Shown: positions 10,625 to 25,860, numbered from the stretch's first letter. The stretch: 64,000 nt of DNA from Odontocerum albicorne (GCA_949825065.1 OX463865.1:16755763-16819762), one strand, 5' to 3'. Notes: a model not told the origin generated them from the sequence alone. Numbers and translations are program-made.

Positions 10625-10747
10625 TTAACACTGCCATCAAAGGTTGATGGAAAACAAGGGATAAAATGCGGTGTCAAAGAAGGAAGGTGTCATATTTTTT
10701 TATTCACTTTTTAAACCCCATCAACGATGATACGAGTGTTATATTAA
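10625..10747. mobile_element. Possible small TTAA-flanked MITE
   Basis: TTAA occurs at both edges, and the ends are imperfectly complementary: left 'cactgccatcaaaggttgat' and right 'atcaacgatgatacgagtg'. The match needs several gaps, so this is tentative. Confidence 0.35.
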
Positions 10748-10859
10748 CGGGTTACAGAGTCTCAATTAGAATGACCTTTTACAAGGGTACAAAACAATGC
10801 ATGTATTATTGATGGGACGTTATATTCCTACACATATCAAACATTTTGAACCAACGTGC

Positions 10860-11855
10860 ATGGTACCCTATAAGAGGTCTGAAGCCCCCAATACGCAACC
10901 CCAATAAAGACAATGGCCCGGGGCTAGAGATGGGAAGAGTAGACCCTAAGAGGAAATTATTCTTTACGCACCCCATGTGTCAGTGGTGGAACCTCGAATT
11001 CTTTAAAAGTTGAAAAACATTACCTGTCCGGTACCCCGCAATGGAACTTTTAAGGGAGTGGCGGGCTCTAGTCGTAGTCAACTTACACTTCGAATTCACT
11101 CTCTGGCACTATCATCGAGAAATAAATAAAATGAACACTCATCAAAGACACTATCATCGAGAAAAAAATAAAATGAACACTCATCAAAGACACTATCATC
11201 GCGAAAAAATAAAATGAACACTCATCAAATACATTATCATCGAGATAAATATAAAATGAACACTCATCAAAGACACTATCATCGAGAAAAAAATAAAATG
11301 AACACTCATCAAAGACACTATCATCGAGAAAAAATAAAATGAACACTCATCAATGACACTATCATCGAGAAAAAAATAAAATGAACACTCATCAAAGACA
11401 CATGACGCGCATGGCTACTGAAACAATATTCGTCGTCCCTGGATTAAGAGCATATTTTTCCCAAAGACAAAAAATTAGGGCAATGGATTGGAGCGTGGCT
11501 GTTATTGCAACAGAAGTTTCAGCGCTTGAGCTTGCAGGAAGGATTGACTGGTTACAAAGGTTTATATAAACTCTTAAATATGGTGTATTTTTGGTAATTG
11601 TGTGCGAGACATTGTGGGATGAACTTTTGGTCTCTGAAATTATGAAGTATGCGGGTTTTGACCCGAGTGATACATAAATGTAATGCCACTACTTATCAAT
11701 CTGGTGAAAGTTTGTGACAGGGGTATTGTATAATCAACAATCAGTAAAAAGCATTAACTTATTTTTCCACGTTTATGATATATGTAGTCAGTAAGATACA
11801 GGTAAAATCCTAGTTTACTGGAGACACGATGAAAGGCAACAAACCCTGATCCATT
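10860..11855 (+). repeat. Rpt-M, longest copy
   Basis: From about 11020 this aligns by eye with 25225-25860: 'cctgtccggtaccccgcaat', 'caacttacacttcgaattca', 'ctctggca.tatcatcgag', 'catgacgcgcatggct' and the 3' 'gatacaggtaaaatcctagt'. It carries a minisatellite at 11105-11400 that the other copy lacks. The left boundary is uncertain. The frame at 11381-11569 has no recognised domain. Confidence 0.6.
11105..11400. repeat. ~41-bp minisatellite, about 7 copies
   Basis: The unit 'cactatcatcgagaaa' + 'aataaaatgaacactcatca' + 'aaga' recurs with 40-42-bp spacing. It arose by expansion inside Rpt-M, whose other copy (25310) has a single 'tatcatcgagaa'. Confidence 0.9.
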
Positions 11856-12075
11856 TAAATTGAGGGACGACGATGAACTCTCTCATATGACTTTTTGTTT
11901 TTATTTATAAACTAATATATGTATTAATACTTGTCAACATGGATAAAGCAAGGATATTATATGTCAATCTGGTTATTTAATATATATATAGTACATAGCT
12001 GAAAAATTCATGCAGAGCCTATCCTGAATCCTGATGAAAGGTTTCAACATTTCTACACTCACTGCAGTTCAACCA

Positions 12076-12077
<2 letters not shown>

Positions 12078-12168
<91 letters not shown>
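12078..12168. repeat. Short (TA)n tract
   Basis: About 90 bp of TA dinucleotides with one register slip near 12119. It lies 32 bp upstream of the PLE-1 left repeat and mirrors the far longer TA array on the other side. Confidence 0.95.
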
Positions 12169-12171
<3 letters not shown>

Positions 12172-12200
12172 CTGAACATAATTCTGTCTGTTGTGCCCTT

Positions 12201-12760
12201 GAATTGAAGAACATAATCGTGATATAAAAAAATAAAAATATTCATTCAACTCTGGCTTTACACAAATTAACCGAGGGACATAAAATAGATATACAGAAAT
12301 CCAAGACCTTAGCCAGAATAAATGAAAATTCAGAAAGACAATTCCGAGAAGCTATAGAGATTATGAAAAGACCAAACAGCTTAAATCATAGAGATGAAGC
12401 CCGAAGCCTCGCAGATGTATGGATTCATCTTTTTAATCCTAATGCACCAGAAACGTATAATCCTGTAATTCCAACGGATAACAGCAAAACAATAAGAAAT
12501 ACCTCTACCAAAAACCAATCAATAACGTCCTACTTGAAACCTTTACCTGAAAATATTAAAAGAACTAGTGAAAGACAGAGCAACCGATTCAAAAAAAGGA
12601 AAGAAAAAGAAAAAGAAGACGAATTAAAACAAAAGTCAACATCACTACACAAAACAGTTTGCAAATAACTCCCAAGAAGATGACAGATGCGATTCTGTCG
12701 AAAGCTCGGAGACAATTATCTCAAATTACGCGGATAAACCGTAAAACCAAAATGACATAT
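12201..12760 (+). repeat. PLE-1 left pseudo-LTR (560 bp)
   Basis: Direct repeat of 14862-15420, identical by eye except for one extra A in the A-run near 12231-12238. It contains the last 101 codons of the element's protein plus the first codons of the next frame, so the open frame starts inside it and ends inside its partner. Such partly tandem architecture is typical of Penelope-like elements. Confidence 0.9.
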
Positions 12761-14861
12761 TCATTCATCCGTGAAAATCTTAAAACAAATATTATATACC
12801 TCTACGGGGAGGAAATACAACATCTTTCGAAAAATTTCGAAAAACTTAAAGTGAAACGTGCAAAACTATTATGTGATGTTTCTTTCCTTCAAAGATGTCG
12901 AGATAACAATATTGTACCAGTGTCGTGCCGTATTAGCAGAATAACAAATAGCAGTGCAAAAACAAAAGTGTTAGAAAAAGCAGGACTAGCATTTTTACGA
13001 GATAACATTAAAATCAATAGAAGAAAATTAGACATCATTGGCTCTAGTTTATTACAAATTCATTTACAATTAACGTCAGTGATTCATCCAATAATCTGGA
13101 ATCAACTTGACAATTTAACAGAACAGAGAATCGAGACCAACACAAGGATCGTAAAAGAACGACAAATAAAAAAATTTGAATCTCTATTTCATCGCAAATA
13201 TCCACTAGCTGAAAAACTTGACACCGATAAAGTAGTCATAAATCTTTCGAACGCAAGACTTGATGACGCAACCAAATCTGCGCTAGCCAAAGGTTTCAAC
13301 TTTGCAGTAGCCCCATCAAAAATACCAAACGAAGAAATAGTCACGGGAATTGAAGTCGGAATAATAAATATTCCAAAAAATGAAGCTGATAATATAAGAC
13401 AAAAAACGTATGAAATATTACGAAAAGCAAATCCACCACCACGCAATATACCCCTCTGTGAACTCAAAGCTCTGAAAGAACTAAAAAAGAACAAAAACAT
13501 AATCGTTCTACCAGCTGACAAGGGAAATGCTTCTGTTATAATGAACTCAGAAGATTACAAATCAAAAATGATCGACCTCCTCAAAGACCCAGCATACACA
13601 AAACATAATAAGGACCCCACAACTTACCTAGAAAAACTAACAAAAAATATCATAAAAAAATCGACACTAAGTAAGGAAAACAAAATAAAATTAACACCTA
13701 GAGAAAAATCTTCAAGATGCCCTCGCATGTATGGACTACCAAAAATCCATAAAAAAGATATTCCTCTCCGACCAATTATCAGTTCAATAAATTCACCGAC
13801 CCAAGCATTAGCAAAATACCTCGCATTAGAATTGCAGCCCCACGTTGTCAGCTCTCCATCGTACATAAGAAATTCTGAAGACTTTATACGAAGAATAAAA
13901 GATCTTAAACTAGACCAAAGTGACCTATTGGTGAGTTTTGATGTTGTGTCACTCTTCACTAACATACCAATAAAAGAAACAATAGATATCATTAAACAAA
14001 AAAAGTATGTTAAACAAGACCGATTAAAACTGATTGAACACTGCGTTAATAATATTTATTTCATATTTGATGGTCAGTTTTACAAACAAACATCTGGGGC
14101 CCCAATGGGTTCAGGGATATCACCCAGTCTAGCTAATCTCTTCATGAGAGAATTGGAAGAAATAGCAATACAGACAGCTCCTCTCAAACCCAAACTTTGG
14201 ATCCGTTACATTGATGACACATTCATCATATGGGAACATGGAGAAGAAAAACTAAAAATATTCTTACAACATCTCAATTCAATGCATGCTCAAATTCGAT
14301 TTACAATGGAATTAGAATACAACAAATCTCTCCCTTTTCTCGACGTCCTAGTTAAAAGACAAGATAATGGTACTATTGGATATACTGTCTTCAGAAAGGA
14401 AACACACACGAACAGGTATCTCAATGCAGCGTCACATCACCACCCCGCTCAACTTCGTGCAATACAAAATACTCTAATAACAAGATCCGAAAGACTGTCC
14501 GATGAAAATAACAGACTTCAAGAAATAAACACAATCAAGACAATATTATTAAAAAATGGTTATTCGAAGTCATCTACCCAAAAATTAATAAAAGGTCATA
14601 AACTAAAAACAAAAAAGGAGCCTCAAGAGTATATTGAAAAAATGGTAAAATTGCCATATATAAAGGGCACAACAGACAGAATCAGCAAAATACTAAAAAA
14701 TCATAAAATTAAAACAATCTTTAAACCATACAAAAATATCCAGACACTTTTAAATCAATTTAAAGACACAATACCCAATGAATCACATGGAGTATATGAA
14801 ATACCATGTACTTCGTGTGAAAAAGTTTATATAGGGCAAACCAATCGCCGTATAGAGGTAA

Positions 14862-18455
<3,594 letters not shown>

Positions 18456-18655
18456 NNNNNNNNNNNNNNNNNNNNNNNNNNNNNNNNNNNNNNNNNNNNN
18501 NNNNNNNNNNNNNNNNNNNNNNNNNNNNNNNNNNNNNNNNNNNNNNNNNNNNNNNNNNNNNNNNNNNNNNNNNNNNNNNNNNNNNNNNNNNNNNNNNNNN
18601 NNNNNNNNNNNNNNNNNNNNNNNNNNNNNNNNNNNNNNNNNNNNNNNNNNNNNNN
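18456..18655. other. Assembly gap of exactly 200 N
   Basis: A fixed 200-N run, which looks like a scaffolding placeholder rather than a measured gap. Linkage and distance across it are not certain. Confidence 0.95.
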
Positions 18656-19085
18656 TCGAACATCCGAGATTAGAATGTTACGATCGATCGTGGATTCGAT
18701 TTTGAATTAAGACAATCAATTGAGCCAGATTTTGAATGAAAACAAAACGAGTCAGGCTGATCATGATTTATAATGTTCAAAATAAAACCGAAACAACTAT
18801 AACAAAGAACGTTCTTTGAATATCCGAGATGAGAATATAATGAGCCATCATGGATCAGATTTTGAATTAAGACAAAGCGAGTCAGGCTGATCATGACTTG
18901 TAATGATCAAACACGAACCGAAAGAACTAGAAAAAGGAGCCTTTTTCGAATATCCGAGAAGAGAATATTACGAACTATCGTAGGAAAATTTCTCAGAGAT
19001 AAGATCGAAAACCCTCACATTCGACAGATATGCAATACCGAGGATCAACGTTCCCCCTATTTTTTTCATCAACTTTATTCGAAAT
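18656..19085 (+). pseudogene. LINE fragment with internal duplication
   Basis: The frame at 18893-19096 shows 'RISEKRILRTIVGKFLRDKI', the 'E.RILRTI.G' block found after the RT of insect LINEs. The preceding ~150 bp is present twice in tandem (about 18656-18800 and 18808-18955: 'atccgagat.agaatat', 'gattttgaattaagacaa', 'gagtcaggctgatcatga'). The gap removes the upstream part. Confidence 0.6.
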
Positions 19086-19139
19086 ACGTAACATAATACG
19101 AGTAGGTAGAATCCACGCGGCGTAAGGAAAGAATCTGTG

Positions 19140-19690
19140 ACTGTATCTTACTATTTATTTATTTATTTTATTTATTATTACACATGACAAGAAATATACA
19201 TAATTTGCGAAAAAACAACAGGTAATTTAATTAAGACATACATTATTTTAATGGATCTGGGTTTGTCGCCTTTCATTTGTCGTATCCCCAGTAAACTAGG
19301 CTTTTGCCTGTATCTCACTGAGGATATTTAGCATGAAAAAATAAATCGATACTTCTTTCCGATTTTTGATTACACAAAAACAAAACCCCGTTGCACGTTC
19401 TCATCAACCTGACAAACAGTGACACTCAATTACAACTGGAAACATCATGCTGAATCAAACTCTTCACACATCATCACTCCAGATAGACCAAACTTGTTCA
19501 TCCCATAATATACCGCACACAATCATAAGAATAAAAACAAAAGCAAAACCAAAAATGAACCCAAAATGAAACAAAAATAAAAGCAAAAATGTTTATCCCA
19601 TAATATACCGCACACAATCATAAGAATAAAAATTAACACAAAATATACAGAAACACAAATACAAAACAACAAGAAGAAACCCACACTCAA
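19140..19690 (-). repeat. Rpt-M, minus strand, with 3' tail
   Basis: The (TTTA)n tail, 'cacatgacaagaaatataca', 'cctttcatttgtcgtatccc' and 'taggcttttgcctgtatctc' mirror the 31955 and 38640 copies. It continues further 5' than most. Near 19499 and 19593 'tcccataatataccgcacac' occurs twice, a 94-bp tandem duplication. Confidence 0.7.
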
Positions 19691-20669
19691 GAGCCCACAC
19701 AAATCTTTTCCACACGTCACTATAGCGTAGGTACACAGATCGTGTGATTGTGTTTGTCAACTCATATGTGCTGATTGGTCAGTTTCTAGTATTAGTGTGT
19801 CATCGTGTCAAAAAAATGGTTACAAGTTCCTTTCTTTGAGATGTGTGCGGACAATATTTAACAGATGTGCGGCCGGACACGCGCACACCTTAGAGGGAAC
19901 GTTGCTGAGGATATGCTTAGATGGAGCAGAAAGAGAAAGTGATATTGGCATGACCATGTGAATAGGATAGACAGATTGACAGAATCCCAAGGTATATGGC
20001 ACACGAGATCCTGCAGAGCATGAGGGCAGCCTAAAAGGTGAAAAGACAGCTGGTTGTCTGTTTTCTAGGAATGATAAATTGTAGAAAGAAATAATGTCAA
20101 GGACTATGTTAAAAAAGGGCGGTGAACTGGGAAGGGCAATAAAAACGTATTCCAGGAAATATTTTATAAACTTGTTGTAGATATAAAACTTTTCGATATG
20201 TTTTACAAAAACATTTGTTAACATGGGCGTTATATTTTATCCTGTCTCAAGGTCGGCCCTGATTCCACCTCCTACATTTTAGTATCCACGTGTCAAGTGG
20301 CACATGTGTCTCTAATTGAAACACTGGCTCGTTGTTATCGCTTTGAACCGAGTTTATTGGATGCCCATTGAACGGGGGTCAGGAAATAATGTGTCCGGAT
20401 TTCGGGTTGATTATTGTATACAGCTTTGGATGCGAAGTTGACTTAAAATTATTAGCTTGGTTACGGATATTTATGAACAATTGTTTTCAGCGTCATTGAG
20501 TTCAGTAAACCTGTGCTTGGATACTTAAAACCATAGTATTATTTCCCGAATGTCATGTTATAGCTTTGTTATTCAAGAATATTATTGTTTTGATAGTGAA
20601 TCACTAGTTTGCATTTCGTTATTTTGCTAATATTTATACTCCATTTTTATTTTCATCTCATAGAATTTA
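19691..20669. other. Mostly unassigned; LINE scrap at 19890-20065
   Basis: 19890-20065 reads on the plus strand like a decayed LINE tail ('EDMLRWSRKRK', 'HVNRI', 'GQPKR'). The rest, including 20225-20660, matches nothing else in the window and I see no gene in it. Confidence 0.35.
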
Positions 20670-21404
20670 TTGTTTATAGTTCAGGCATTAACGTTGTGGA
20701 GGTTTAAAGATATTATAATTTATTTTAACAAACACTGTTTATTCCACTTTTTTGCAACGGTATAACCCTACCGGTTTCAAGGCTTTCACCTCATCTTCAG
20801 GGGAGCACAAACAAGACTTAATTCTGTTCGAACTGGTACCGATATACACGCTTGCCTCCCTCAGCCCTCAGTCCCCAGCTGAGGCATGGGACGATTTTGG
20901 CCAGCAGCGAAGAGATTTTTGGGATATATGTGTTTACCAGATGTTCGCCTCGGTGTACTGACTTAGAAATTTCTAAGGCCTCTAATCTGTCCAATTTATT
21001 TCCATTACTACTGATATGTAAGAATTTGGCATCATCGATAGAAAAAGTATGGTTTTCACGGTGACAATGATTAACCATTTCAGAATAAATTAGAGGATTT
21101 GTTAAGGCGGATTTGTGTTCACGAAATCTCTTTTCAAAAGATCTTCCTGTCTTCCTTATGTAGAATATATCACAGTCAGCACATAAAAGTTTATACACAC
21201 CACTGTTGCTAAGTATTCCATTTTTGCCTCTCCCGTTAAATAAGCATAAAACACGCTTTTTACACTAATATTAATCTCCGGAAACTCTTATTTAGTCTTG
21301 TTGAAACTGAATTTAGTCTTGTTTGTGCTCCCCTGAAGACGAGGTGAAAGCCTTGAAACCGGTAGGGTTATACCGTTACAAAAAGTGGAATAAACAGTGT
21401 TTTT
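20670..21404. mobile_element. PLE-2 copy with inverted ends
   Basis: Left arm: minus-sense 3' end ('aacactgtttattccacttt', 'ctaccggtttcaaggctttc', 'ctcatcttcaggggagcaca'). Right arm (21310-21404): the same end in plus sense. In between is the 3' coding end of a PLE polyprotein on the minus strand. Confidence 0.85.
20818..21230 (-). pseudogene. PLE-2 GIY-YIG endonuclease domain
   Basis: Minus-strand frame: 'GVYKLLCADCDIFYIRKTGR', then 'SFEKRFREHKSA', a block ending in 'VNHCHRENHTFSIDDAKFL', and 'LDRLEALEISKSVHRGEHLV' near the C-terminus. The order is that of a PLE GIY-YIG nuclease, distinct from PLE-1. The canonical YIG reads YIR here, which would disturb the motif. The RT domain is missing. 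It belongs to the minus-sense half of the inverted PLE-2 copy. Confidence 0.85.
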
Positions 21405-21482
21405 CCCAATTTTGTTGTGTTTTCTTTGTTAGGTCAGGTACTTTTGGGACTACCCTCGTATATGCTCATAAATTTTATAAAT

Positions 21483-21734
21483 GAAGAGTTAAACTCATAA
21501 ACCACATAACAACCATACATTGATTTTTTTAATGGAAAAATAGTCTAACAACAAGCGACAATATACCCATAAATGGCATATATTTGAATTCAAACTAAAA
21601 GTAATTCTGTTTTACAACCAAAGATGTCACTGGGCACATATCCACAAGCAATTTACTCAAATACCGCTCAGTTTTTTCCTTATAACTCTTTATATATTTT
21701 TTAGCTCTTGAGTGGTTTATGAGTTTAACTCTTC
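21483..21734. mobile_element. MITE-Q copy 1
   Basis: Inverted ends 'gaagagttaaactcataaac' and its exact complement at the right. The inside is related to 37077-37331 in opposite orientation ('caagcgacaatatacccat', 'ggcacatatccacaagca'). No coding capacity. Confidence 0.85.
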
Positions 21735-21789
21735 AAATATGAATAATCTTTTGAAAAATTTTCGCAACCATAAAACTTGCTTTATTTAC

Positions 21790-21870
21790 TTTTGTCTGGT
21801 GTGTTGGAAGAGATTACCGCTTGGCAACACGCCCGTCGAATTATATTTTTTGATAAAGTGTTAAATAAAT
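21790..21870 (+). repeat. Rpt-D 3' end
   Basis: 'tttgtctggtgtgttggaag', 'agattaccgcttggcaac' and 'aaagtgttaaataaataa' read as the 3' end of Rpt-D in plus orientation, ending in an (AATA)-like tail. Confidence 0.6.
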
Positions 21871-22410
21871 AAGCAAAATGGACATTTTTTTTACAATCCT
21901 CGTTGCCGTCATTTGATGGGGTGGTTGAGATATTTGTTTTTTATTTGGAGTTTTTAGGATTTATTTGCTTGTTAAAAGATTTATTGAAATTAATATGAAA
22001 TGAATATGAAGAAGCAAAATAAATATAAAGCTATTACGTTGCTATCTTAAAAATCTTGAAAAAACTAAAGGTGGTAAAAAGTGAACGACAAAACTCTTTC
22101 GATTGATCACGAAAACTTATCAAACGGAAGAGTGTTCAGTACGAAAAAGGTATTGAAATATAAGTTGTAGAAAAAACACGTTTATAAAGGGCACGGACAA
22201 GAATAAGGAAAACACGTAAAGTATTGAAAAAACATTAACACGTCCCCCTCAACCTTGTTGCCTTGCCAGACATTCATGGAAATATTTTATGAGTCATTCT
22301 CCAGCATAAACTAACGTTAGAGAAAAAGCTCGTTGGACATTTATGTCTGCCCTAGGGAGAATAGAAAAAGAAAAAAAAAGAACCAAAGATGTATCGATTT
22401 TTATTTAAAA
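21871..22410. other. Unassigned
   Basis: No repeat family or coding frame recognised between the Rpt-D end and the LINE-C fragment. Confidence 0.35.
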
Positions 22411-22414
22411 TACT

Positions 22415-22680
22415 AAAGCCTATGAAAGGTGTCCTATATAGGTCACGTACTTAGAGGAGCAAAGTACAAATTACTGCACCTGATCATCCAAGGCAAAATA
22501 GAAGGTCGAAGAGGTGTTGGCAGGAGGCAAATCTCCTGGCTCCGCAATATACGTGATTGGACTGGTATAAGGATCGTTGGAGATCTTTTTCGGGCTGCCG
22601 GGGACAAAGATGCCTACTCTCAGGTGATATTCAAGGCTGGGGGGACCTGACATGATACTGATAAGAAGAAATCCTATGCT
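22415..22680 (+). pseudogene. LINE-C C-terminus
   Basis: Plus-strand frame 22429-22650: 'SYIGHVLRGAKYKLLHLIIQ', 'GKIEGRRGVGRRQISWLRNI' and 'RDWTGIRIVGDLFRAAGDKD', ending 'FKAGGT' at a stop. This is a very recognisable insect LINE ORF2 tail and is intact over its last 74 codons, but everything upstream is missing. The same tail is seen on the minus strand at 29100-29490. Confidence 0.8.
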
Positions 22681-22832
22681 TCTTGTAACTTACGCATCAA
22701 ATATCAAGACACTTGAAATAACAGCGTTAAAGGGTTCTGGGGACGATATGACCTCTACGGCGTAGTTGGTAAGAAGCCTGCATGGGCTACAGGTTCTATT
22801 CACGTAAATACCTGATCTAATCCTCTATTAAG

Positions 22833-22928
22833 GCCTCTTTGACTTATTTCTTGTTGGTTGAGAAAGATTGCCATGTGATAATAAATCCAACAAATTGTAC
22901 TGTATACAATGATAGTGTTATATAAATT
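22833..22928 (+). repeat. SINE-A 3' part
   Basis: 'cctctttgacttatttcttg', 'ttgccatgtgataataaatc', and the end 'tgtactgtatacaatgatag'. It is followed without a gap by a SINE-B head. Confidence 0.65.
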
Positions 22929-22929
22929 G

Positions 22930-23290
22930 ACGTACATGGCCGCGCAGTACTGCATTGGACTTTCTTGCGGAAGGTCGCCGGTTTGAGCCCCGCGCTTTGC
23001 TACTCCCTCTAATGACACAGGGATTTTTCCGCTAGTATTCGGGGATATAAGGATACTTATGACTTTGGTCATATCTCTTGTTGGTGTGCTTCAATCGTCT
23101 CACTTTATGTATGCTATCGGATACAGTACAGTAGTGTGCCCGGTGAGTATTCTGCCGACCATCAGCTTACTTACTTAAAACAGGGGAAAATTATAAGAGA
23201 ACTCTACGCCACAGCTTCACTTTCCAACTGAATTGACGTTAGAGTGGTGAGGGAATCCTCGACTACGAGGTCCAGCAACGACGAATATAA
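22930..23290 (+). repeat. SINE-B, near full length
   Basis: The tRNA-like head 'catggccgcgcagtactgca' is followed by a box B-like 'ccggtttgagccccg'. The body is 'aatgacacagggatttttcc', 'tattcggggatataaggat', and the tail 'cctcgactacgaggtcc'. Other copies lie near 44765, 46139, 57310 and 61295. A tRNA-derived SINE, not a working tRNA gene. Confidence 0.75.
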
Positions 23291-23464
23291 AACAATACGA
23301 TACCCCCCTTCATTTTTTTTCAAAACCCCCGGGTGGAGTAAAATATGTAACAAATTAGGACATAGGAAACTTGTCTATTTTAATAATTTATCTGGGTTGA
23401 TATTTCACAGATATAAAATAACCGAAACCTTTTTTTGACATTTCAAATAAACCTTCGAGGAATT

Positions 23465-24090
23465 AAGCTATTTAGTAATTGTAATTTGTTTTATCAAACA
23501 ATGTTTATTCCACTTTTTGTAACGGTATAACCCTGCCGGTTTCAAGGTTTTCACGTCATCATTAGAGGAGCACAAACAAGACAGAATTCTGTTCGAACTG
23601 GTACCAACATACACGCTTCTAACGGTAAATATTCGGGCTGGGGGTTGTGGGTGGAGGGAGGGAGAAGACAACCTTGGCGAGCAATGGCGAGATTCTTGGA
23701 ATATTTGTGTTTGCCAGATGTTCACCCCGTGCTGGTTTAGGTATGCAGATGACATTATTTGTGTTTGGACGGGAACCAATAGACAATTACACCAATTTGT
23801 AAAATATTTTAATTCTAATAGAGAGTTTTATAAGAGTCCTACCCTTCCTCCACACACAGTCCCCCACCCAAATGTTTACTGTTAAAAGCGTATATGTCGG
23901 TACCATTTCGAACATAATTCAGTCATTTTTATACTCCCCTGATGATCAGGGGAAAACTTTGAAACCGGTAGGTCTATACCGTTACAAAAAATGGATTAAA
24001 CAGTGTTTGATAAAACAAATTATAATATCTTTAAACCTCCACAATGTTAATGCCTTAACTATAAACAATATATTTATTAATTTTTTATTT
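23465..24090. mobile_element. PLE-2 copy with RT fragment at its centre
   Basis: Left arm 23465-23732 is a minus-sense 3' end. Bases 23733-23832 encode PLE RT motif C on the plus strand, 'WFRYADDIICVWTGTNRQLH', then 'QFVKYFNSNREF'. From 23833 to 24090 is a plus-sense 3' end. Both ends of the element are therefore the same outward-facing 3' sequence, with a deletion between RT and 3' end. Confidence 0.85.
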
Positions 24091-24184
24091 GGACGATGGA
24101 ATAGTTAAGAATATCAATATATTCTAAGATAATTGGAAGCATGTTTTACCGGTTGTCCCTTATATGATTTTTTCCAGCCAACCA

Positions 24185-24670
24185 ATGATCTTTTGAATAA
24201 AATTAAGCATGATACTTGGCACCGATGGACATGGGATTGGGATATAACTGGTATAAATAAGCGTGATAGATATAAATCAATCCAACAATATATCCCTTTG
24301 GGTTAATATAACAAGATTGAATAATATGTATGTATCTGTCATGTGTCTTTTGCGGACGGGCCACTGCGTGATGGCAAGTCACCTTTACAGAATGGGTATT
24401 GTGGAAAATCCCGACTGCGAGTGTTGTCTGGTTGATGAAACCATAGACTATGTATTTTTCGGTTGTCTTTTGCGAGACTTGATTTACTAAAATCGTTTCT
24501 TGTTTCTTCGAGGAATTTTTCCATTTATAGATCGATTGTTTAATTTTTGAAACTTTAAATTATTTGAAGTCGTCTTTTTAAAAATAGTTATACTATATAG
24601 ACTCATATAATTGCACAGTGACTTTAATGTGGTGGCACTAATCATCCTAATTTGGGTGGATTGACTATTA
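24185..24670 (+). pseudogene. LINE-E C-terminal relic
   Basis: Frame 24263-24490: 'NNMYVSVMCLLRTGHCVMAS', 'HLYRMGIVENPDCECCLVDE', 'TIDYVFFGC'. This is the post-RNase H-type tail of I/Jockey/R1-like LINEs ('RTGH...HL..MGI...P.C.C....T..H..F.C'). A 3' UTR shared with 42790-42950 follows. One frameshift separates the upstream 'WHRWTWDWDITGINKRDRYK'. Confidence 0.75.
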
Positions 24671-24699
24671 AAAAAAAGTTGACATTTTTACGACCTCTA

Positions 24700-25200
24700 G
24701 TTTGCGCATCACTATCGTAACTTGAAAAAATAAATAATTAAATTGAAGATACATTTATATTTTATAAAAGCATATGCCCCTTGAAAGACACCCATCTTCC
24801 TGGGGCATGTCCTGCCAAAAGGAAAATAAGGAACATTAAACAAGTCAAAAGGAGTTGAAAACTTAAGACAAAATCTGTCAAGACCTAGGACATAGCAGTG
24901 CCTTCCTTTTTTTCTGCCCTTCATCATCCTCCCCATGTCTACTACCTGTCTTATCTCATCCCTTTGTCCCATAGTCTTTATCTCAGATAATATTGATTGT
25001 TTTATTTTTAAATGCTTTGCATTTACCCTCATTGGTTTCGTCAGCCGAAATGTGTATTCAAGCTGAAAATTTTGGTTTATTTTTTTGATACATAAACATC
25101 CACACAATTACACTATTTTCCTGCTAGGATAGACAGAGATAACAGAGCGCCAAATGTTCCTATCTCGGCACACATGTTCTCATCTTCTACACTAATTCCC
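24700..25200. other. Unassigned, ending in a LINE-B scrap
   Basis: 24700-25105 has a 131-codon minus-strand frame of no recognised family. 25110-25200 resembles the LINE-B 3' end on the minus strand ('ttttcctgctaggatagac', 'cctatctcggcacacatg'). Confidence 0.35.
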
Positions 25201-25224
25201 AAAAATTGATTATAAAAATAATTA

Positions 25225-25860
25225 TTAAACTTCCTGCCCGGTATCCCACAGCGGAGCTTTTTTTGGAGTACTGGGTCCTGAATAAAGCCAACTTACATTT
25301 CAAGTCCATTCTCTGGCATTATCATCGAGAAGATGGGAATATCAGTTAGCAGAGAGACACATGACACGCATGGCAACTAATATAATGTTCATCATCTCTA
25401 GAGTTAAAACATATTTTGCCCAAAGACAGTATGCCTATTTGGCTCCCATGACATACAATGGGGTGCCGAATTCAATGAAGGCAAAATGGGGAAAACAATT
25501 TAGGCAGTCGATCGGAGCGCAGTTGTTATTGCAACAGGAGTTTGAATACTTGGGCTTTTAAGAGTAATGATTTGTAGCAAAGGTTTGTGTGAACTCTTGA
25601 GTGTGGCGTTTCTTTATCATTATGTTATTATTGTGGGATGAACTTTTTGGTCTGTCTGGAGCGATGAAGTGTGAGGGGTTTGATTCGCGTGATATACACA
25701 TGTGTAATGGAGTGTCACTGATTGTCAGCTTGATGAGAATGTGCAACGGGGTTTTATATAATCGAAAATTTGAAATAAGTATTGATTTATTTTTTATGCT
25801 ATATATCCTCAGTGAGATAAAGACAAAAGCCTAGTTTACTGGGGATACAACAAATGAACA
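25225..25860 (+). repeat. Rpt-M, long copy without minisatellite
   Basis: Parallels 11020-11855 from 'cctgcccggtatcccacagc' through 'ggcattatcatcgagaag', 'catgacacgcatggcaact', 'gtgggatgaactttttggtc' to 'gccta' + 'gtttactggggataca'. It ends abruptly without the (AATA)n tail. Confidence 0.7.

Noticed and set aside
12010..12060. 'cctgatgaaaggtttcaac' before PLE-1 as a hammerhead
   Set aside because: It has CTGATGA but lacks the downstream GAAA and a UH hairpin in the right place.
12363..12668. 101-codon frame upstream of the PLE-1 gene
   Set aside because: It is the duplicated C-terminus of the PLE-1 protein inside the left pseudo-LTR, not a separate gene.
13189..13992. Minus-strand frames inside the PLE-1 gene
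   Set aside because: Antisense shadows of the RT-encoding frame; no motifs.
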